From: Spirulina major PCC 6313
GTDB taxonomy: Bacteria; Cyanobacteriota; Cyanobacteriia; Cyanobacteriales; Spirulinaceae
Assembly: GCF_001890765.1 (NCBI RefSeq)
Contig: NZ_KV878783.1
Coordinates: 3,686,771-3,750,770, forward strand
Length of the DNA: 64,000 nt
Direction of reading: 5' to 3'
How positions within the stretch are numbered: the first letter of the stretch is position 1; each line of letters starts with the position of its first letter. Below are positions 7,222 to 16,707 of this stretch, one piece after another. A model generated the notes under the pieces. That model was not told where the DNA came from, did no database searches, and worked only from the letters and a program-made list of their open reading frames with translations. The position numbers were made by a program, and so were the translations under genes.

Positions 7222-8706
7222 CTAGACCCGGAGAACAAGGGGCGCAGATCCCTTTGTCTGTTCACAAGTGTTGACCAGCCTCCACTCAATTTGCTCCATA
7301 AGCTGTCCCAGTCTTCGCGAATCACCGGGAGCCGCCAGACGGCCACAAGTCCAACCCAGCCAGGCGGGAGTTTGGCCGTCAACCCGCGCTCGAAATCGGA
7401 GTGACACATCCGTCAACTCACATTTGCGCCCCAACTTCTGGCCGTTCCAGTAGAAACGGAGTCTGTGACGAGCATGAGTCCCCATCTGAATCCAAGTCAG
7501 ATGAACTTGATACACACCGGGCGGTAAGGCAAGATGAATGAGAGCTTGGGGTTCACTCCAGCGACAGGAGTGCCCTTGCCAAGATTCAGGTAAGTGAAAA
7601 CTACAGATTTCAAGATTGGCAGGGGGGCGATCGCCAAAACAATAACGTCCAGAAGGAGGCAGCAAATTGTTCACTGCTGTGGCCGGTCGATCGGAGTGCA
7701 GGAGTCTAGCCGCAGCAGCATCAATCAATGCACGACAGTACATTCGCATGGCTTCAACACGCCGCGACGGACGCAAAAAAAGCGTCAGACGGAGCCAGTT
7801 TTTGGATTGCCAAACTTGAAAACGAGTCTGTAAAACGGCAGCTCGGTGACCCAGCAAAGCAATGATCCAGTGCTGTAAACAAGCCCAAACTGGAAAATAC
7901 CAGATGGGAGTTTTCAACACCAAGAACAGTAGCAGCCAAGCATTCACCCGGAGATAATTGCTCCGCTCACTCCAGTAGGGAATGTAAGGAAAGAAGTCGG
8001 CAGCGGGATCAGTTGCCTGTTCCGTTAGAAAACGGGCATGACCTTGGATAAAGTCGGTTGTAAACTCCTCTAGCTCGGCGAAGTCCCCAATGTAGTAATG
8101 GTGTACGCAGATTTCTGGTGCATAACCTACAGTCAAACCCTTTTGATAGAACCGAGCTGCCAAGAGCCATTCGGCAAAATGTCCTAAATTTGCCTGAAAG
8201 CCACCCGATTCCTGCCAAGCGGTTTTGCGTACCACAAAGCATTGGTCAAGAATCTTGCGCCAGGGGTGTTCGAGCATCGCGTATTCAATGTCCGCCTCAT
8301 ACATATCCGCTTCCGCTTCGGACAGACGGTTATGGGTTTTTCGGATGGAGCGGGCACTAAATCCAGCCCAGTCGGGGTTGGCTGCTAAAGCTTGTTTGGC
8401 CAATTCCAGCACATTTGGCTCCGGCCAACAGTGGGATTCGGTAAAGAACAAAATATCTCCCGTAGCGATGGCCGCACCTTTGACACAAAGCCCCATGTCG
8501 TGATTGTCATTGGCGAGAAGGAGCTGATCCTGCTCTCGCAGAAGTCCCTGAATACGATCGAGGATCGATGGGCTGAGGTGTTCAGGCGCGACGACAATAA
8601 GCTCGAACTGGTTGGCAGGAAACGTTTGTTCTCCTGTCCAAGCCTGAAGGCAGCGTTCACTCTGGCCACGATGGAATTCGAGAGGGATAACAATCGAGAA
8701 GTCCAT
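7222..8706 (-). CDS. Family 2 glycosyltransferase with a C-terminal accessory domain
   Basis: This 494-residue protein begins with a GT-A fold: FSIVIPLEFHRGQSERCLQAW, FELIVVAPEHL and the metal-site region ILFFTESHCWPEPNVLEL. In the middle (about residues 255-295) is a hydrophobic stretch, LLLFLVLKTPIWYFPVWAC, suggesting membrane association. The C-terminal 130 residues, with FHLPESWQGHSCRWSEPQAL and later YWNGQKL, resemble a beta-sandwich accessory domain; the downstream oxygenase carries a similar one. It is transcribed away from a structured RNA-like element at 8738-9112. It probably acts in surface glycan or glycolipid synthesis; donor and acceptor are unknown. Confidence 0.8.
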   Translation of the reverse strand: MDFSIVIPLEFHRGQSERCLQAWTGEQTFPANQFELIVVAPEHLSPSILDRIQGLLREQDQLLLANDNHDMGLCVKGAAIATGDILFFTESHCWPEPNVLELAKQALAANPDWAGFSARSIRKTHNRLSEAEADMYEADIEYAMLEHPWRKILDQCFVVRKTAWQESGGFQANLGHFAEWLLAARFYQKGLTVGYAPEICVHHYYIGDFAELEEFTTDFIQGHARFLTEQATDPAADFFPYIPYWSERSNYLRVNAWLLLFLVLKTPIWYFPVWACLQHWIIALLGHRAAVLQTRFQVWQSKNWLRLTLFLRPSRRVEAMRMYCRALIDAAAARLLHSDRPATAVNNLLPPSGRYCFGDRPPANLEICSFHLPESWQGHSCRWSEPQALIHLALPPGVYQVHLTWIQMGTHARHRLRFYWNGQKLGRKCELTDVSLRFRARVDGQTPAWLGWTCGRLAAPGDSRRLGQLMEQIEWRLVNTCEQTKGSAPLVLRV

Positions 8707-8737
8707 TACAGAAAGTTGTTACCAAAATTCATGGGTC

Positions 8738-9112
8738 TAAAGCCCCGTCCTGGAAGGACGGCTTTTTATGGTTTAGGATTAGCGTAGCGGATAGGGTAAT
8801 CAACCGCTTTAAAAACCCGATGCTACCTAACCCGTAGCGACTGAACCTTGGCAATTGAATCTATGGGGTTCTACTTCATTGTTCTAGGCTTCCCTGCCAG
8901 TAGGTAAAAGATTCACAGGGACTAGACGAATCAGTTTTTGGCAAATATTGCTGCCAATCCAAACAAACTTTGGAGCAATCCAACTACGGTGGGGCACACC
9001 GAAAGTAACGCTTGGGGAGAGAACCACCTCTATGTAGGACTTCGCAAGGAATCCTAGGTAAGTGGACTCGGTGAGCCAAGAATCCCCGTGCCTTTAGGCC
9101 GGGGAGTGTCAA
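8738..9112 (+). ncRNA. Candidate stand-alone HEARO/omega RNA (IS200/IS605-derived)
   Basis: This gene-free 375-base block lies between divergent genes. It opens with a hairpin, AGCCCCGTCC / GGACGGCT, followed by TTTTT (8740-8766). It ends with a second hairpin, AATCCCCG / CGGGG, and the terminal GTGTCAA at 9106-9112. That terminal hairpin plus GTGTCAA is what I recall from right ends of cyanobacterial IS200/IS605-type elements and HEARO RNAs, now known as the guide RNAs (omega RNAs) of IscB/TnpB nucleases. The inner part has many short complementary segments, for example TTTGGCA / TGCCAA at 8937-8957. No nuclease or transposase gene is present, so it would be a solitary RNA or a non-autonomous element. 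The assignment is from memory of these families. Confidence 0.55.
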
Positions 9113-9173
9113 CAGTGTTCATTGAGGAGATTGTGTTAGATAATCCAAATAATTGGATCATGCTAATCGCCTC

Positions 9174-10370
9174 ATGACGACAAGCTCTCTAACTTCTGCT
9201 GATATTACCGCTTTTCGGCAACAAGGATTTCTAGGACCTTTCCGAGCGTTTGCGCCTGAGGATATGTCTGAAATCCGCAAGACTCTAACGGAAAAGGTGC
9301 TGCCTGTGCCGAGTGCTTACTCTCCCTATCCAACCCACTGCCGCCATCTGGACAGTGAAACGGTTTACCGTGTTTGTTCGGCTCCAAACATCCAAGCGAA
9401 GGTGCGATCGCTCTTTGGCTCCAACTTGATTCTTTGGTCTTCAGCAATTTTTGATAAGGCTCCTACCCAAGGGCACAGAGTGGATGTTTATCCCTGGCAC
9501 CAGGATTTGTATAACTGGAATCTGGAACCGATGTTGAGCATGACAGCTTGGGTGGCAATCACGGCTGCTACTGCGAAAAATGGTTGCGTTGAAGTTATCC
9601 CTGGCTCACACCGCAAAATTATCCCACCTGTGAGAAATACCAATCCGAATAATAGTAGCCGTTTTAATGGGATGTCTGCCGATTCAGCCGAATTTGATGC
9701 CAGCGCAGCAGTACCTCTAGAGTTAGAACCGGGTGAATTCGTCCTATTCAATGAGAGAACTGTGCATGGTTCCCATCCCAATCGGAGTCGAAATCGTCGA
9801 ATTGGTATTGGTGTCCGTATTACCATACCCTTGGTTAAAACCGATGATGCGTTTCCCTGTATTCCTCTCTGTGGGCAGGATGAGATGGGATTTAATGCGT
9901 ATCAGGAACCGCCGCAGGGAGAACCGAGCGATCGCTGGGAGCAGACTCTTCAACTTGGCGATGCCTTTGAATTTGACCGTCCTGCCCCTGGACTGGGTTG
10001 GCATCTCCCCGAACGGGACGGAAAACAACATTTTGCTTGGACAGCGCAAGAAGACTGCTGGCTTGATTTACTGCCGGCCACAGGTGGCAAACGCAAGCTG
10101 CGCTGTGAAGCTCTGCATATGATCCGAGCAGAATGCTGGCAAAAGTTGGAGATTCAAGTCAACGAGAAACGGCTCCGGCTGCGTCAGTGCCAAGACGGCA
10201 GACTCTTCGTTGCTGAGGGTATCGTTCCGGCTGTAGAAGCAGGCAAACGACTGCGAGTAACACTACGGGTGAAGCATCCAACCCGTCCTTGTGATCTCAA
10301 TCCAGAGAGTTCGGATAATCGCTTACTGGGTTTAGGCATCAGCCGAATTATCCTCATAGATGGAGAATAG
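9174..10370 (+). CDS. Phytanoyl-CoA dioxygenase (PhyH)-family oxygenase with an accessory domain
   Basis: This is a non-haem Fe(II)/2-oxoglutarate oxygenase. Residues 1-260 form the PhyH domain: the metal-binding His-x-Asp lies in YPWHQDLYNW, the distal His in NERTVHGSHPNRS, and the following RRIGIGVRI supplies the 2-oxoglutarate-binding Arg. The C-terminal ~130 residues (GLGWHLPERDGKQHFAWTA to RLLGLGISRIIL) are an added beta-sandwich-like domain similar to the end of the GT2 protein at 7222-8706. TTG at 9153 is possible, but the ATG at 9174 (MTTSSLTSADITAF) fits the family better. The setting between glycosyltransferase genes suggests hydroxylation of a lipid or sugar in a surface glycan pathway. 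Confidence 0.82.
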   Translation: MTTSSLTSADITAFRQQGFLGPFRAFAPEDMSEIRKTLTEKVLPVPSAYSPYPTHCRHLDSETVYRVCSAPNIQAKVRSLFGSNLILWSSAIFDKAPTQGHRVDVYPWHQDLYNWNLEPMLSMTAWVAITAATAKNGCVEVIPGSHRKIIPPVRNTNPNNSSRFNGMSADSAEFDASAAVPLELEPGEFVLFNERTVHGSHPNRSRNRRIGIGVRITIPLVKTDDAFPCIPLCGQDEMGFNAYQEPPQGEPSDRWEQTLQLGDAFEFDRPAPGLGWHLPERDGKQHFAWTAQEDCWLDLLPATGGKRKLRCEALHMIRAECWQKLEIQVNEKRLRLRQCQDGRLFVAEGIVPAVEAGKRLRVTLRVKHPTRPCDLNPESSDNRLLGLGISRIILIDGE

Positions 10371-10457
10371 CAACGCAACAATGCAGTTCGCTCAATCTCC
10401 ATCATCAAGGTCAATTAAGATTACCAATCATTAATATCATGTTTCAACCTTGTTAAA

Positions 10458-12269
10458 ATGATTATTTGGATTGCATCTTACCCTTGCTCAGGAAATAGTT
10501 TTTTCCGAATTTTGCTACATCAGTTTTCTGGATTTTCTACTTATACAAATTACGATAAAAAAACATCGATTTCACAAAACTTGAGATCCATCGTGGGCTA
10601 TCAACCGCTGCCCATGTCTCAAGAAAAAATGCAGAATGCCTCTGAGCTTTTTTTTATAAAAACCCACGAGCTTCCCTCTGATCAATCTCCAGCTATTTAT
10701 CTTGTCCGTGATGGTCGAGATGCTTTGGTTTCCTATGCTCACTATATCTTTGCAAATTATCCAGAGCAGATTTGCGATCGCACATTTGACCAAGTTCTCA
10801 GAGATTTAGTGATCAGTTCTAATCACGTTAGTGGTTGGTCTGGTCATGTACTTACCTGGACACAGCGTCAGGCTCCGACAATTATTCTACGCTTTGAATA
10901 TTTAATTCAGCATCCCCATCCTCAAGACATTATTCACTACGCTCTTCAAAGATTGAATATCAATCAAGACATTATTAGTCAAGATGCAAAAATTCCTGAG
11001 TTTAAAGATTCAAAAAAAGAGTACCTTAGTTATTTTCGTAATGGACAAGTGGGTCAATGGTTGACAGAAATGCCGATGGATATCCAAGCAGAGTTTTGGA
11101 AGAAGCATGGGTATGCAATGCAAAAAATGGGCTACTCTCAGCATAGATCATTCCTTTCAATGGGAGTAGAGTTTTTTGAAGCTGAGAATTTTGTATCACA
11201 AAAAAATGAATATTTTATATTACCAACAAAAGCAATCAACAAATTAAAAACCGAGCTTATTGAGAAAGAAAAAACAATCCAAAATATGGCTTTTTTTCTC
11301 AAGCTCTCGCCTTCTTACTGGCTTGTTATTCATTTTCGTCCGTTCTTGAAGAGAAAATTACCAAAGAGATTAGTTACTTTCATTCGTAGAAATAAGAACC
11401 CTTTGTCTCTAGAACTACAATTTACACCGAGAAGCATCCGACTACCTCGCTCTTACTATTGTGTAAATAAGTCGATATCAAGCGACGAAATGCCCTGGAT
11501 TTCAGTTGTGACACCTTCTTATAATCAAGTCCAATATATTTCAAAGACGATTGAAAGTATACTTCAGCAGAAGTATCCAAATCTTGACTACGTGATTCAA
11601 GATGGTGGTTCAAACGATGGCACAACTGAGATTTTAGCGCGTTATGCCCAGCAGGTTAGCCATATTGAATCTTCCCCTGATGGGGGACAAGCTCATGCTA
11701 TCAATTTGGGATTTCAAAAAACCAAAGGTGAGATTATGGCTTGGCTCAATGCGGATGACATTCTACTTCCTGGTGCGTTACATTATGTTTCTGAGTTTTT
11801 CAGTAATAATCCGGGTGTAGATGTTGTTTATAGTCATCGCATTTTAATTAATGAGCAAGGTCATGAATTTAGTCGCTGGATCTTACCTCCCCATGACCAT
11901 GAAATATTGAGTTGGGCTGACTATATCCCCCAAGAGACGTTGTTTTGGCGACGTGAAATTTGGAATAAAGTTGGAGGCAAAGTAGATCAGTCCTATCGTT
12001 TTGCCATGGATTGGGATCTATTATTGCGCTTCAGAGCGGCCGGAGCAAAATTTGTCCGCTTACCTCGTTTTCTTGGAGCATTTAGAGTCCACTCTCAGCA
12101 AAAAACTCAGGCTCTCTATGATGTGGGAGAGGAGGAAATGAATCGCTTGCGCTGGACTCAGCATGGTGAGACTGTATCGATCTTCAACGTTAATCAAAAA
12201 GTCAATCAATATTTACGGCGAGCGAACTGGTATCGTTTTCTGTATCAGATGAAATTACTAAGATATTGA
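10458..12269 (+). CDS. Sulfotransferase-glycosyltransferase 2 fusion protein
   Basis: This 603-residue protein carries two enzymes. Residues 1-230 are a PAPS-dependent sulfotransferase: the 5'-phosphosulfate loop is SYPCSGNSFFRILL and the 3'-phosphate site is YLVRDGRDALVSY. Residues 350-590 are a GT2 glycosyltransferase: ISVVTPSYNQVQYISKTIES, VIQDGGSNDGTTEIL and the DxD-like MAWLNADDILLPG, ending with an acceptor region around FAMDWDLLLRF. About 100 residues of linker with aromatic and basic patches join them. The DNA is visibly more AT-rich than the genes on either side, suggesting transfer. It probably adds and sulfates a sugar of an exopolysaccharide or glycolipid. Confidence 0.82.
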   Translation: MIIWIASYPCSGNSFFRILLHQFSGFSTYTNYDKKTSISQNLRSIVGYQPLPMSQEKMQNASELFFIKTHELPSDQSPAIYLVRDGRDALVSYAHYIFANYPEQICDRTFDQVLRDLVISSNHVSGWSGHVLTWTQRQAPTIILRFEYLIQHPHPQDIIHYALQRLNINQDIISQDAKIPEFKDSKKEYLSYFRNGQVGQWLTEMPMDIQAEFWKKHGYAMQKMGYSQHRSFLSMGVEFFEAENFVSQKNEYFILPTKAINKLKTELIEKEKTIQNMAFFLKLSPSYWLVIHFRPFLKRKLPKRLVTFIRRNKNPLSLELQFTPRSIRLPRSYYCVNKSISSDEMPWISVVTPSYNQVQYISKTIESILQQKYPNLDYVIQDGGSNDGTTEILARYAQQVSHIESSPDGGQAHAINLGFQKTKGEIMAWLNADDILLPGALHYVSEFFSNNPGVDVVYSHRILINEQGHEFSRWILPPHDHEILSWADYIPQETLFWRREIWNKVGGKVDQSYRFAMDWDLLLRFRAAGAKFVRLPRFLGAFRVHSQQKTQALYDVGEEEMNRLRWTQHGETVSIFNVNQKVNQYLRRANWYRFLYQMKLLRY

Positions 12270-12364
12270 GTCGATAGCGGTTTTCAAGAATATGAGGTAC
12301 TACCCTCACCCGATATCCCTCTCTCTTGCTGAATGTGCCCAACCCTTATCCCCAAAACACGACC

Positions 12365-12997
12365 ATGGCCCTGGTTACTGTGATTGAACATCCTCTTGTA
12401 CAGCATAAACTCACCCTGATGCGCCAGGTGAACACCAGCACCGCCAAGTTTCGCACCCTGCTGAAAGAGGTGGGGATGTTGCTGGCCTATGAGGTGACGC
12501 GGGATTTGCCGTTGAAGTTGACGGAAATTCAAACGCCCCTGACGACGATGCAGGCTCCGATGTTGGCGGCGGATAAAAAACTGGTGCTGGTGCCGATTAT
12601 GCGGGCGGGGCAGGGGTTATTGGATGGGATGTTGGAGTTGATGCCGTCGGCGAGGGTGGGGCATATTGGCCTGTATCGTGACCCGACGACCCATGGGGTG
12701 GTGGAATATTATGTGAAGTTGCCCCACGATATTGAACAGCGGGAGGTGTTGGTGATTGATCCGATGTTGGCGACGGGGAATTCTGCGATCGCCGCCGTCG
12801 AACGTCTCAAAGAATCCCACCCCCAACAGATTAAGTTCATTTGTCTCCTCGCCGCCCCCGAAGGCATCGCCGCCTTTCACGACCATCACCCCGATGTGCC
12901 CCTCTACACCGCTGCCATCGATCAGGGCTTGGATGAACAGGCCTACATTATCCCTGGCATGGGCGATGCGGGCGATCGCCTCTACGGGACAAAATAA
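12365..12997 (+). CDS. upp: Uracil phosphoribosyltransferase
   Basis: This 210-residue enzyme converts uracil and PRPP to UMP in pyrimidine salvage. It starts [19 protein letters not shown], typical of Upp, and carries the PRPP-binding loop [17 protein letters not shown]. The uracil-binding C-terminus is [18 protein letters not shown] frame from 12326 adds [13 protein letters not shown], but the ATG at 12365 gives the usual family length. It is transcribed in the same direction as glgC, which begins 135 bases later. A complete, ordinary housekeeping gene. Confidence 0.93.
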   Translation: MALVTVIEHPLVQHKLTLMRQVNTSTAKFRTLLKEVGMLLAYEVTRDLPLKLTEIQTPLTTMQAPMLAADKKLVLVPIMRAGQGLLDGMLELMPSARVGHIGLYRDPTTHGVVEYYVKLPHDIEQREVLVIDPMLATGNSAIAAVERLKESHPQQIKFICLLAAPEGIAAFHDHHPDVPLYTAAIDQGLDEQAYIIPGMGDAGDRLYGTK

Positions 12998-13131
12998 GCT
13001 GGGGTGGGGAGTGCGATCGCCCCCCATCCACCCCCACCCAGGCGGCGAAATCCCCGTTTTCTATGACAATTTGCCCCTGCCATCATAAACTTGTCTTGGA
13101 GAGTCAACTACAGGCAGTCAAGAGGTTTTCC

Positions 13132-14421
13132 GTGAAACGAGTATTAGGAATCATATTGGGTGGCGGTGCAGGTACACGCCTCTACCCCTTAACAAAACTC
13201 AGAGCCAAACCCGCAGTGCCCCTCGCCGGAAAATATCGCTTAATCGATATTCCTGTGAGTAACTGCATCAACTCTGGCATTGATAAAATTTATGTTTTGA
13301 CGCAATTTAATTCTGCGTCCCTCAACCGTCACCTCAGCCGAGGCTACAACTTTTCAAGCATTAGTGACGGTTTTGTTGAAGTCCTCGCTGCCCATCAAAC
13401 CCCCGAACATCCGGACTGGTTCCAAGGAACCGCCGATGCGGTGCGTCAATACCTCTGGTTATTCCGCGAATGGGATGCCGACGAATACCTGATCCTCTCC
13501 GGTGACCACCTCTACCGGATGGACTACAGCGACTTCATTCAACGCCACCGCGAAACCGGCGCAGACATTACCCTTTCGGTGATTCCCATTGACGAGCGCC
13601 GCGCCTCTAGCTTCGGTTTGATGAAAATCAACGACAATGGCCGCGTTGTAGATTTCAGCGAAAAACCCACTGGCGAAGCCCTCAAAGCCATGCAGGTGGA
13701 CACCACCACCTTGGGGTTAAATCCTGAAGATGCCCGCCAAAAACCCTATATTGCCTCCATGGGCATCTACGTCTTCAAAAAAGAAGTCCTCATCGACTTG
13801 CTCGAAAAATATCCCCAGCAAACTGATTTCGGTAAAGAAATCATTCCCGCTGCGGCGAGTGATTATAATTTGCAGGCCTATCTGTTCGATGACTATTGGG
13901 AAGATATCGGGACGATTGAGGCCTTCTTTGAAGCGAATCTGGCCCTGACGATGCAGCCCAAACCCGCCTTTAGTTTCTATGATGAAAAGGCTCCCATCTA
14001 CACCAGGGCCCGCTATTTACCGCCGACAAAACTGCTCAATTGTGATGTGAAAGAATCGATCATTGGCGAAGGTTGCATCATTAAAGATTGCAGCATTAGT
14101 CACTCGGTTTTAGGAATTCGATCGCGCATTGAATCGGGCTGTAAAATTGAAGACTCCCTCTTAATGGGATCTGACTATTACGAACCCTTTACCGAACGTC
14201 AAAACCCCAATGAACCCACAAAAATTCCCATTGGGATTGGAGCGGGTTCAACCATTCGGCGGGCGATCGTTGATAAGAATGCCCGCATTGGTCAAAAAGT
14301 GCTGATCTTGAATAAAGACCGTGTGGAAGAATCCAACCGTGAAGATGAAGGTTTCTATATTCGGAGCGGTGTCGTGGTTGTATTGAAAAATGCGGTGATT
14401 CCCGATGGCACGGTAATCTAA
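13132..14421 (+). CDS. glgC: Glucose-1-phosphate adenylyltransferase (ADP-glucose pyrophosphorylase)
   Basis: This enzyme makes ADP-glucose from ATP and glucose-1-phosphate, the committed step of glycogen synthesis. The nucleotide loop [20 protein letters not shown] is at the N-terminus, with catalytic [14 protein letters not shown], substrate-binding [13 protein letters not shown] and a C-terminal left-handed beta-helix from about residue 300. Starting at GTG 13132 gives 429 residues, the usual length for cyanobacterial GlgC; AGAGG at 13121-13125 is a suitable ribosome binding site. A longer ATG frame from 13063 adds 23 atypical residues and is not preferred. Cyanobacterial GlgC is activated by 3-phosphoglycerate. 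A terminator follows. Confidence 0.95.
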   Translation: MKRVLGIILGGGAGTRLYPLTKLRAKPAVPLAGKYRLIDIPVSNCINSGIDKIYVLTQFNSASLNRHLSRGYNFSSISDGFVEVLAAHQTPEHPDWFQGTADAVRQYLWLFREWDADEYLILSGDHLYRMDYSDFIQRHRETGADITLSVIPIDERRASSFGLMKINDNGRVVDFSEKPTGEALKAMQVDTTTLGLNPEDARQKPYIASMGIYVFKKEVLIDLLEKYPQQTDFGKEIIPAAASDYNLQAYLFDDYWEDIGTIEAFFEANLALTMQPKPAFSFYDEKAPIYTRARYLPPTKLLNCDVKESIIGEGCIIKDCSISHSVLGIRSRIESGCKIEDSLLMGSDYYEPFTERQNPNEPTKIPIGIGAGSTIRRAIVDKNARIGQKVLILNKDRVEESNREDEGFYIRSGVVVVLKNAVIPDGTVI

Positions 14422-14462
14422 TTCCTTCAACCCCTCTCGATTAATCCCCTCGACATTGGGGC

Positions 14463-14493
14463 AAAACAGCAGCATAGTCACTGCTGTTTTTTT
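14463..14493 (+). terminator. Intrinsic terminator downstream of glgC
   Basis: A 10-bp perfect stem (AAAACAGCAG / CTGCTGTTTT) with an 8-base loop runs into a T tract at 14487-14493, 42 bases after the glgC stop. Confidence 0.85.
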
Positions 14494-14589
14494 AATGGTG
14501 GGTTTAGGGAGGATTCACCCCTTGCTATACTCGGATAGAATGAGCAGTGACTGCTCGCCACTGAATGCGATCGCACCCTCCAAACAACC

Positions 14590-16110
14590 ATGGCCCTACT
14601 CCCAAAATCCTTCCCCTCCGTCACATCCTCCACCGGCAAACGGATTAGCCTCTGGTTTGAACGGACGGTCGCGATTATTGCAGCCTTAAACTTTTTCCTC
14701 GTCCTGTTTGACCTCAGCTACATTCCCCTGCGGGATTTTTGGTTGCAAGGACGTGTGAAGTTTCTCAGTTTAAAAGTGGGTGACTTTGAATATAGCTTTC
14801 CCGAAGACCCGGTGACGGTGATGAGCTTACCCGTGACCCATTGGTATGACTGGGTTAAGGGCATTGAACCCTATCGAGATACCGACCGATATCTTGACGA
14901 ATTTGAAATCTTAACAGAAAACCTAATTAGCTATAATCTCTACTCACCCCAGGTGCAACAATCCCTAAGCATTTTACGCACCCAAAGCGAAGATATTATC
15001 GACACAAATCCCTTCCAGGTTGCCAATAAAACCGGCACATTAGAGCGCATTAAAAACTTAATGCGTGACCATGTGGAAACAGACTCCGCCAAGGAAGCAT
15101 TTCAAATATTCTGGAGTTTGGACTATTTAGAAGCAAATGATATTGGCGATCAATTAGATTTTTTTGAGCAAGAAATTCAGCCCTTGGTGGAAACTAATTA
15201 CTTTCGGCCGGTGGGTGAAAATGGGGAGCCGGTGGATAATTTTGGTATTCTTGATTTTCCGTTTTCGGCTCTGTTTTTTGCAGAATTTATCGCCCGAACT
15301 TGGTTAATTAGTCGTCGTCGCAAGGGAGTGACCTGGTTTGATGCGATGCTGTGGCGTTGGTATGATGTGCTGCTGTTTATGCCCGTTCCCTATTGGATGA
15401 ATTGGGCGCGATTATTGCGGATTATTCCGGTGACGACTCGTTTAAATCAGGCCAAACTGATCGATATGCACCAAATCAAAAAACAAGCCAGTCAAGGGTT
15501 TGTGGCGAGTATTGCTGAAGACCTCACGGAAGTGGTGGTGGTGGGCATTTTAAATCAGGTGCAAGGGTCGATTAAGCGGGGAGAATTTACGAATTTTCTA
15601 TCTCAACAAAATGTCAATCCGTATATTGACCTCAACGATACCAATGAGGTGGCGGAAATTACCCGGTTGGTGGTGCAGTTGGTGGTGAATCAGGTGCTCC
15701 CGGCGATGCGGGACGATGTGGAGGCGTTGGTGGAATATAGCATTAATAAGGCGATCGCTGACACCCCAGGGGCCCAAGGGTTAGCCTCGGTGCCAGCGAT
15801 CGCCGAAGCCCAAAAGAAAATGACCCAGCAAGTGGTACACAATCTATACGGCGTGCTCTACACCCAAATTCAACACCTAATCGAAGAAGACCCCGAATTT
15901 GATGCCTTACTCGATCGCATCGTGGCCACTTTCACCAAGTCCATGTCCAGCGAAATAACCGCCCAACAAAGTCTAGAGCGGATGGAATACCTGATGACCT
16001 CGTTGATTGAAGAGATCAAGGTGAACTATGTCCAACGTTTATCAGCAGAAGATATTGAGGCCTTAATGGATCAAACCCGTGCCTTGCGCCAAGTCACCCA
16101 AATCAATTGA
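14590..16110 (+). CDS. Conserved cyanobacterial membrane protein of unknown function
   Basis: I do not recognise a named family, although the protein looks like a conserved cyanobacterial hypothetical. It has 506 residues. One hydrophobic helix lies near the start (VAIIAALNFFLVLFDLSYI), a second around residue 220 (FPFSALFFAEFIARTWL) and a third around residue 260 (WYDVLLFMPVPYWMNW). Between the first two is a hydrophilic ~170-residue domain rich in acidic and aromatic residues. The C-terminal 230 residues are mainly amphipathic helices without Cys or His motifs. The layout suggests an inner- or thylakoid-membrane protein with two soluble domains. It stands alone between the glgC terminator and an SH3 gene. 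Confidence 0.7.
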   Translation: MALLPKSFPSVTSSTGKRISLWFERTVAIIAALNFFLVLFDLSYIPLRDFWLQGRVKFLSLKVGDFEYSFPEDPVTVMSLPVTHWYDWVKGIEPYRDTDRYLDEFEILTENLISYNLYSPQVQQSLSILRTQSEDIIDTNPFQVANKTGTLERIKNLMRDHVETDSAKEAFQIFWSLDYLEANDIGDQLDFFEQEIQPLVETNYFRPVGENGEPVDNFGILDFPFSALFFAEFIARTWLISRRRKGVTWFDAMLWRWYDVLLFMPVPYWMNWARLLRIIPVTTRLNQAKLIDMHQIKKQASQGFVASIAEDLTEVVVVGILNQVQGSIKRGEFTNFLSQQNVNPYIDLNDTNEVAEITRLVVQLVVNQVLPAMRDDVEALVEYSINKAIADTPGAQGLASVPAIAEAQKKMTQQVVHNLYGVLYTQIQHLIEEDPEFDALLDRIVATFTKSMSSEITAQQSLERMEYLMTSLIEEIKVNYVQRLSAEDIEALMDQTRALRQVTQIN

Positions 16111-16218
16111 ACCCCGGCGAGATGGGGCTGTTCTCCGCAGTTGCAGCCGAAGAAACTCCACTTTGAGTTACGATCAAGCTTAATTCATTATCCTTCAACC
16201 CCAATCTAGCTATACCTT

Positions 16219-16707
16219 ATGTCGTTTTTACGCTTCCTACAATTTGTCCTGGGCATCATTTGTGGCGTTGCGCTCTTAGGGATCAGTGGTGCTGCGGCGG
16301 GCTATTACTTTTTTAGTCGGATGTCGGTTAATCCGGAGCGTCCGATCTACAGCGAGGAGCGGGGCAGCACATCCACAGCGGAACCACAACCCACCGACGG
16401 CATTGTGCCTGAAACTGCGGCGGAAGCGCAATCCGATTCGGAGGCTGCTCCTGAACCGGCGCAACCTGTCGAAGCGGAAGTTCTTGAAGAGGGGGCCTAT
16501 CGAGCACAAGTGACCTGGCCCGATGGGTTAACGCTGCGGGCGGAACCGTCCCTAGACGCAGAACAGATCGGGAGTTTGCTCTACGAAGATCCGATGATTG
16601 TGTTGGATACGACGGATGATGGTCTGTGGGAACGGGTGCGGATGCCGGGGAGCGATCGCCAAGGCTGGGTCAAGGCGGGCAACTCCGAACCGATCGAGGA
16701 AGACTAA
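16219..16707 (+). CDS. Membrane-anchored bacterial SH3-domain protein
   Basis: This 162-residue protein has one N-terminal membrane helix (FLQFVLGIICGVALLGISGA). A disordered Glu/Pro/Ala-rich spacer follows (about residues 45-95), then a bacterial SH3 domain (YRAQVTWPDGLTLRAEPSLD to DRQGWVKAGN). The NLRxEPS-type core and GWV strand are standard for SH3b modules, which bind peptides or cell-wall components. It is probably anchored in the cytoplasmic membrane with the SH3 domain outside. Its last bases overlap the end of the convergent gene fragment at 16704-16982. Binding partner unknown. Confidence 0.78.
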   Translation: MSFLRFLQFVLGIICGVALLGISGAAAGYYFFSRMSVNPERPIYSEERGSTSTAEPQPTDGIVPETAAEAQSDSEAAPEPAQPVEAEVLEEGAYRAQVTWPDGLTLRAEPSLDAEQIGSLLYEDPMIVLDTTDDGLWERVRMPGSDRQGWVKAGNSEPIEED

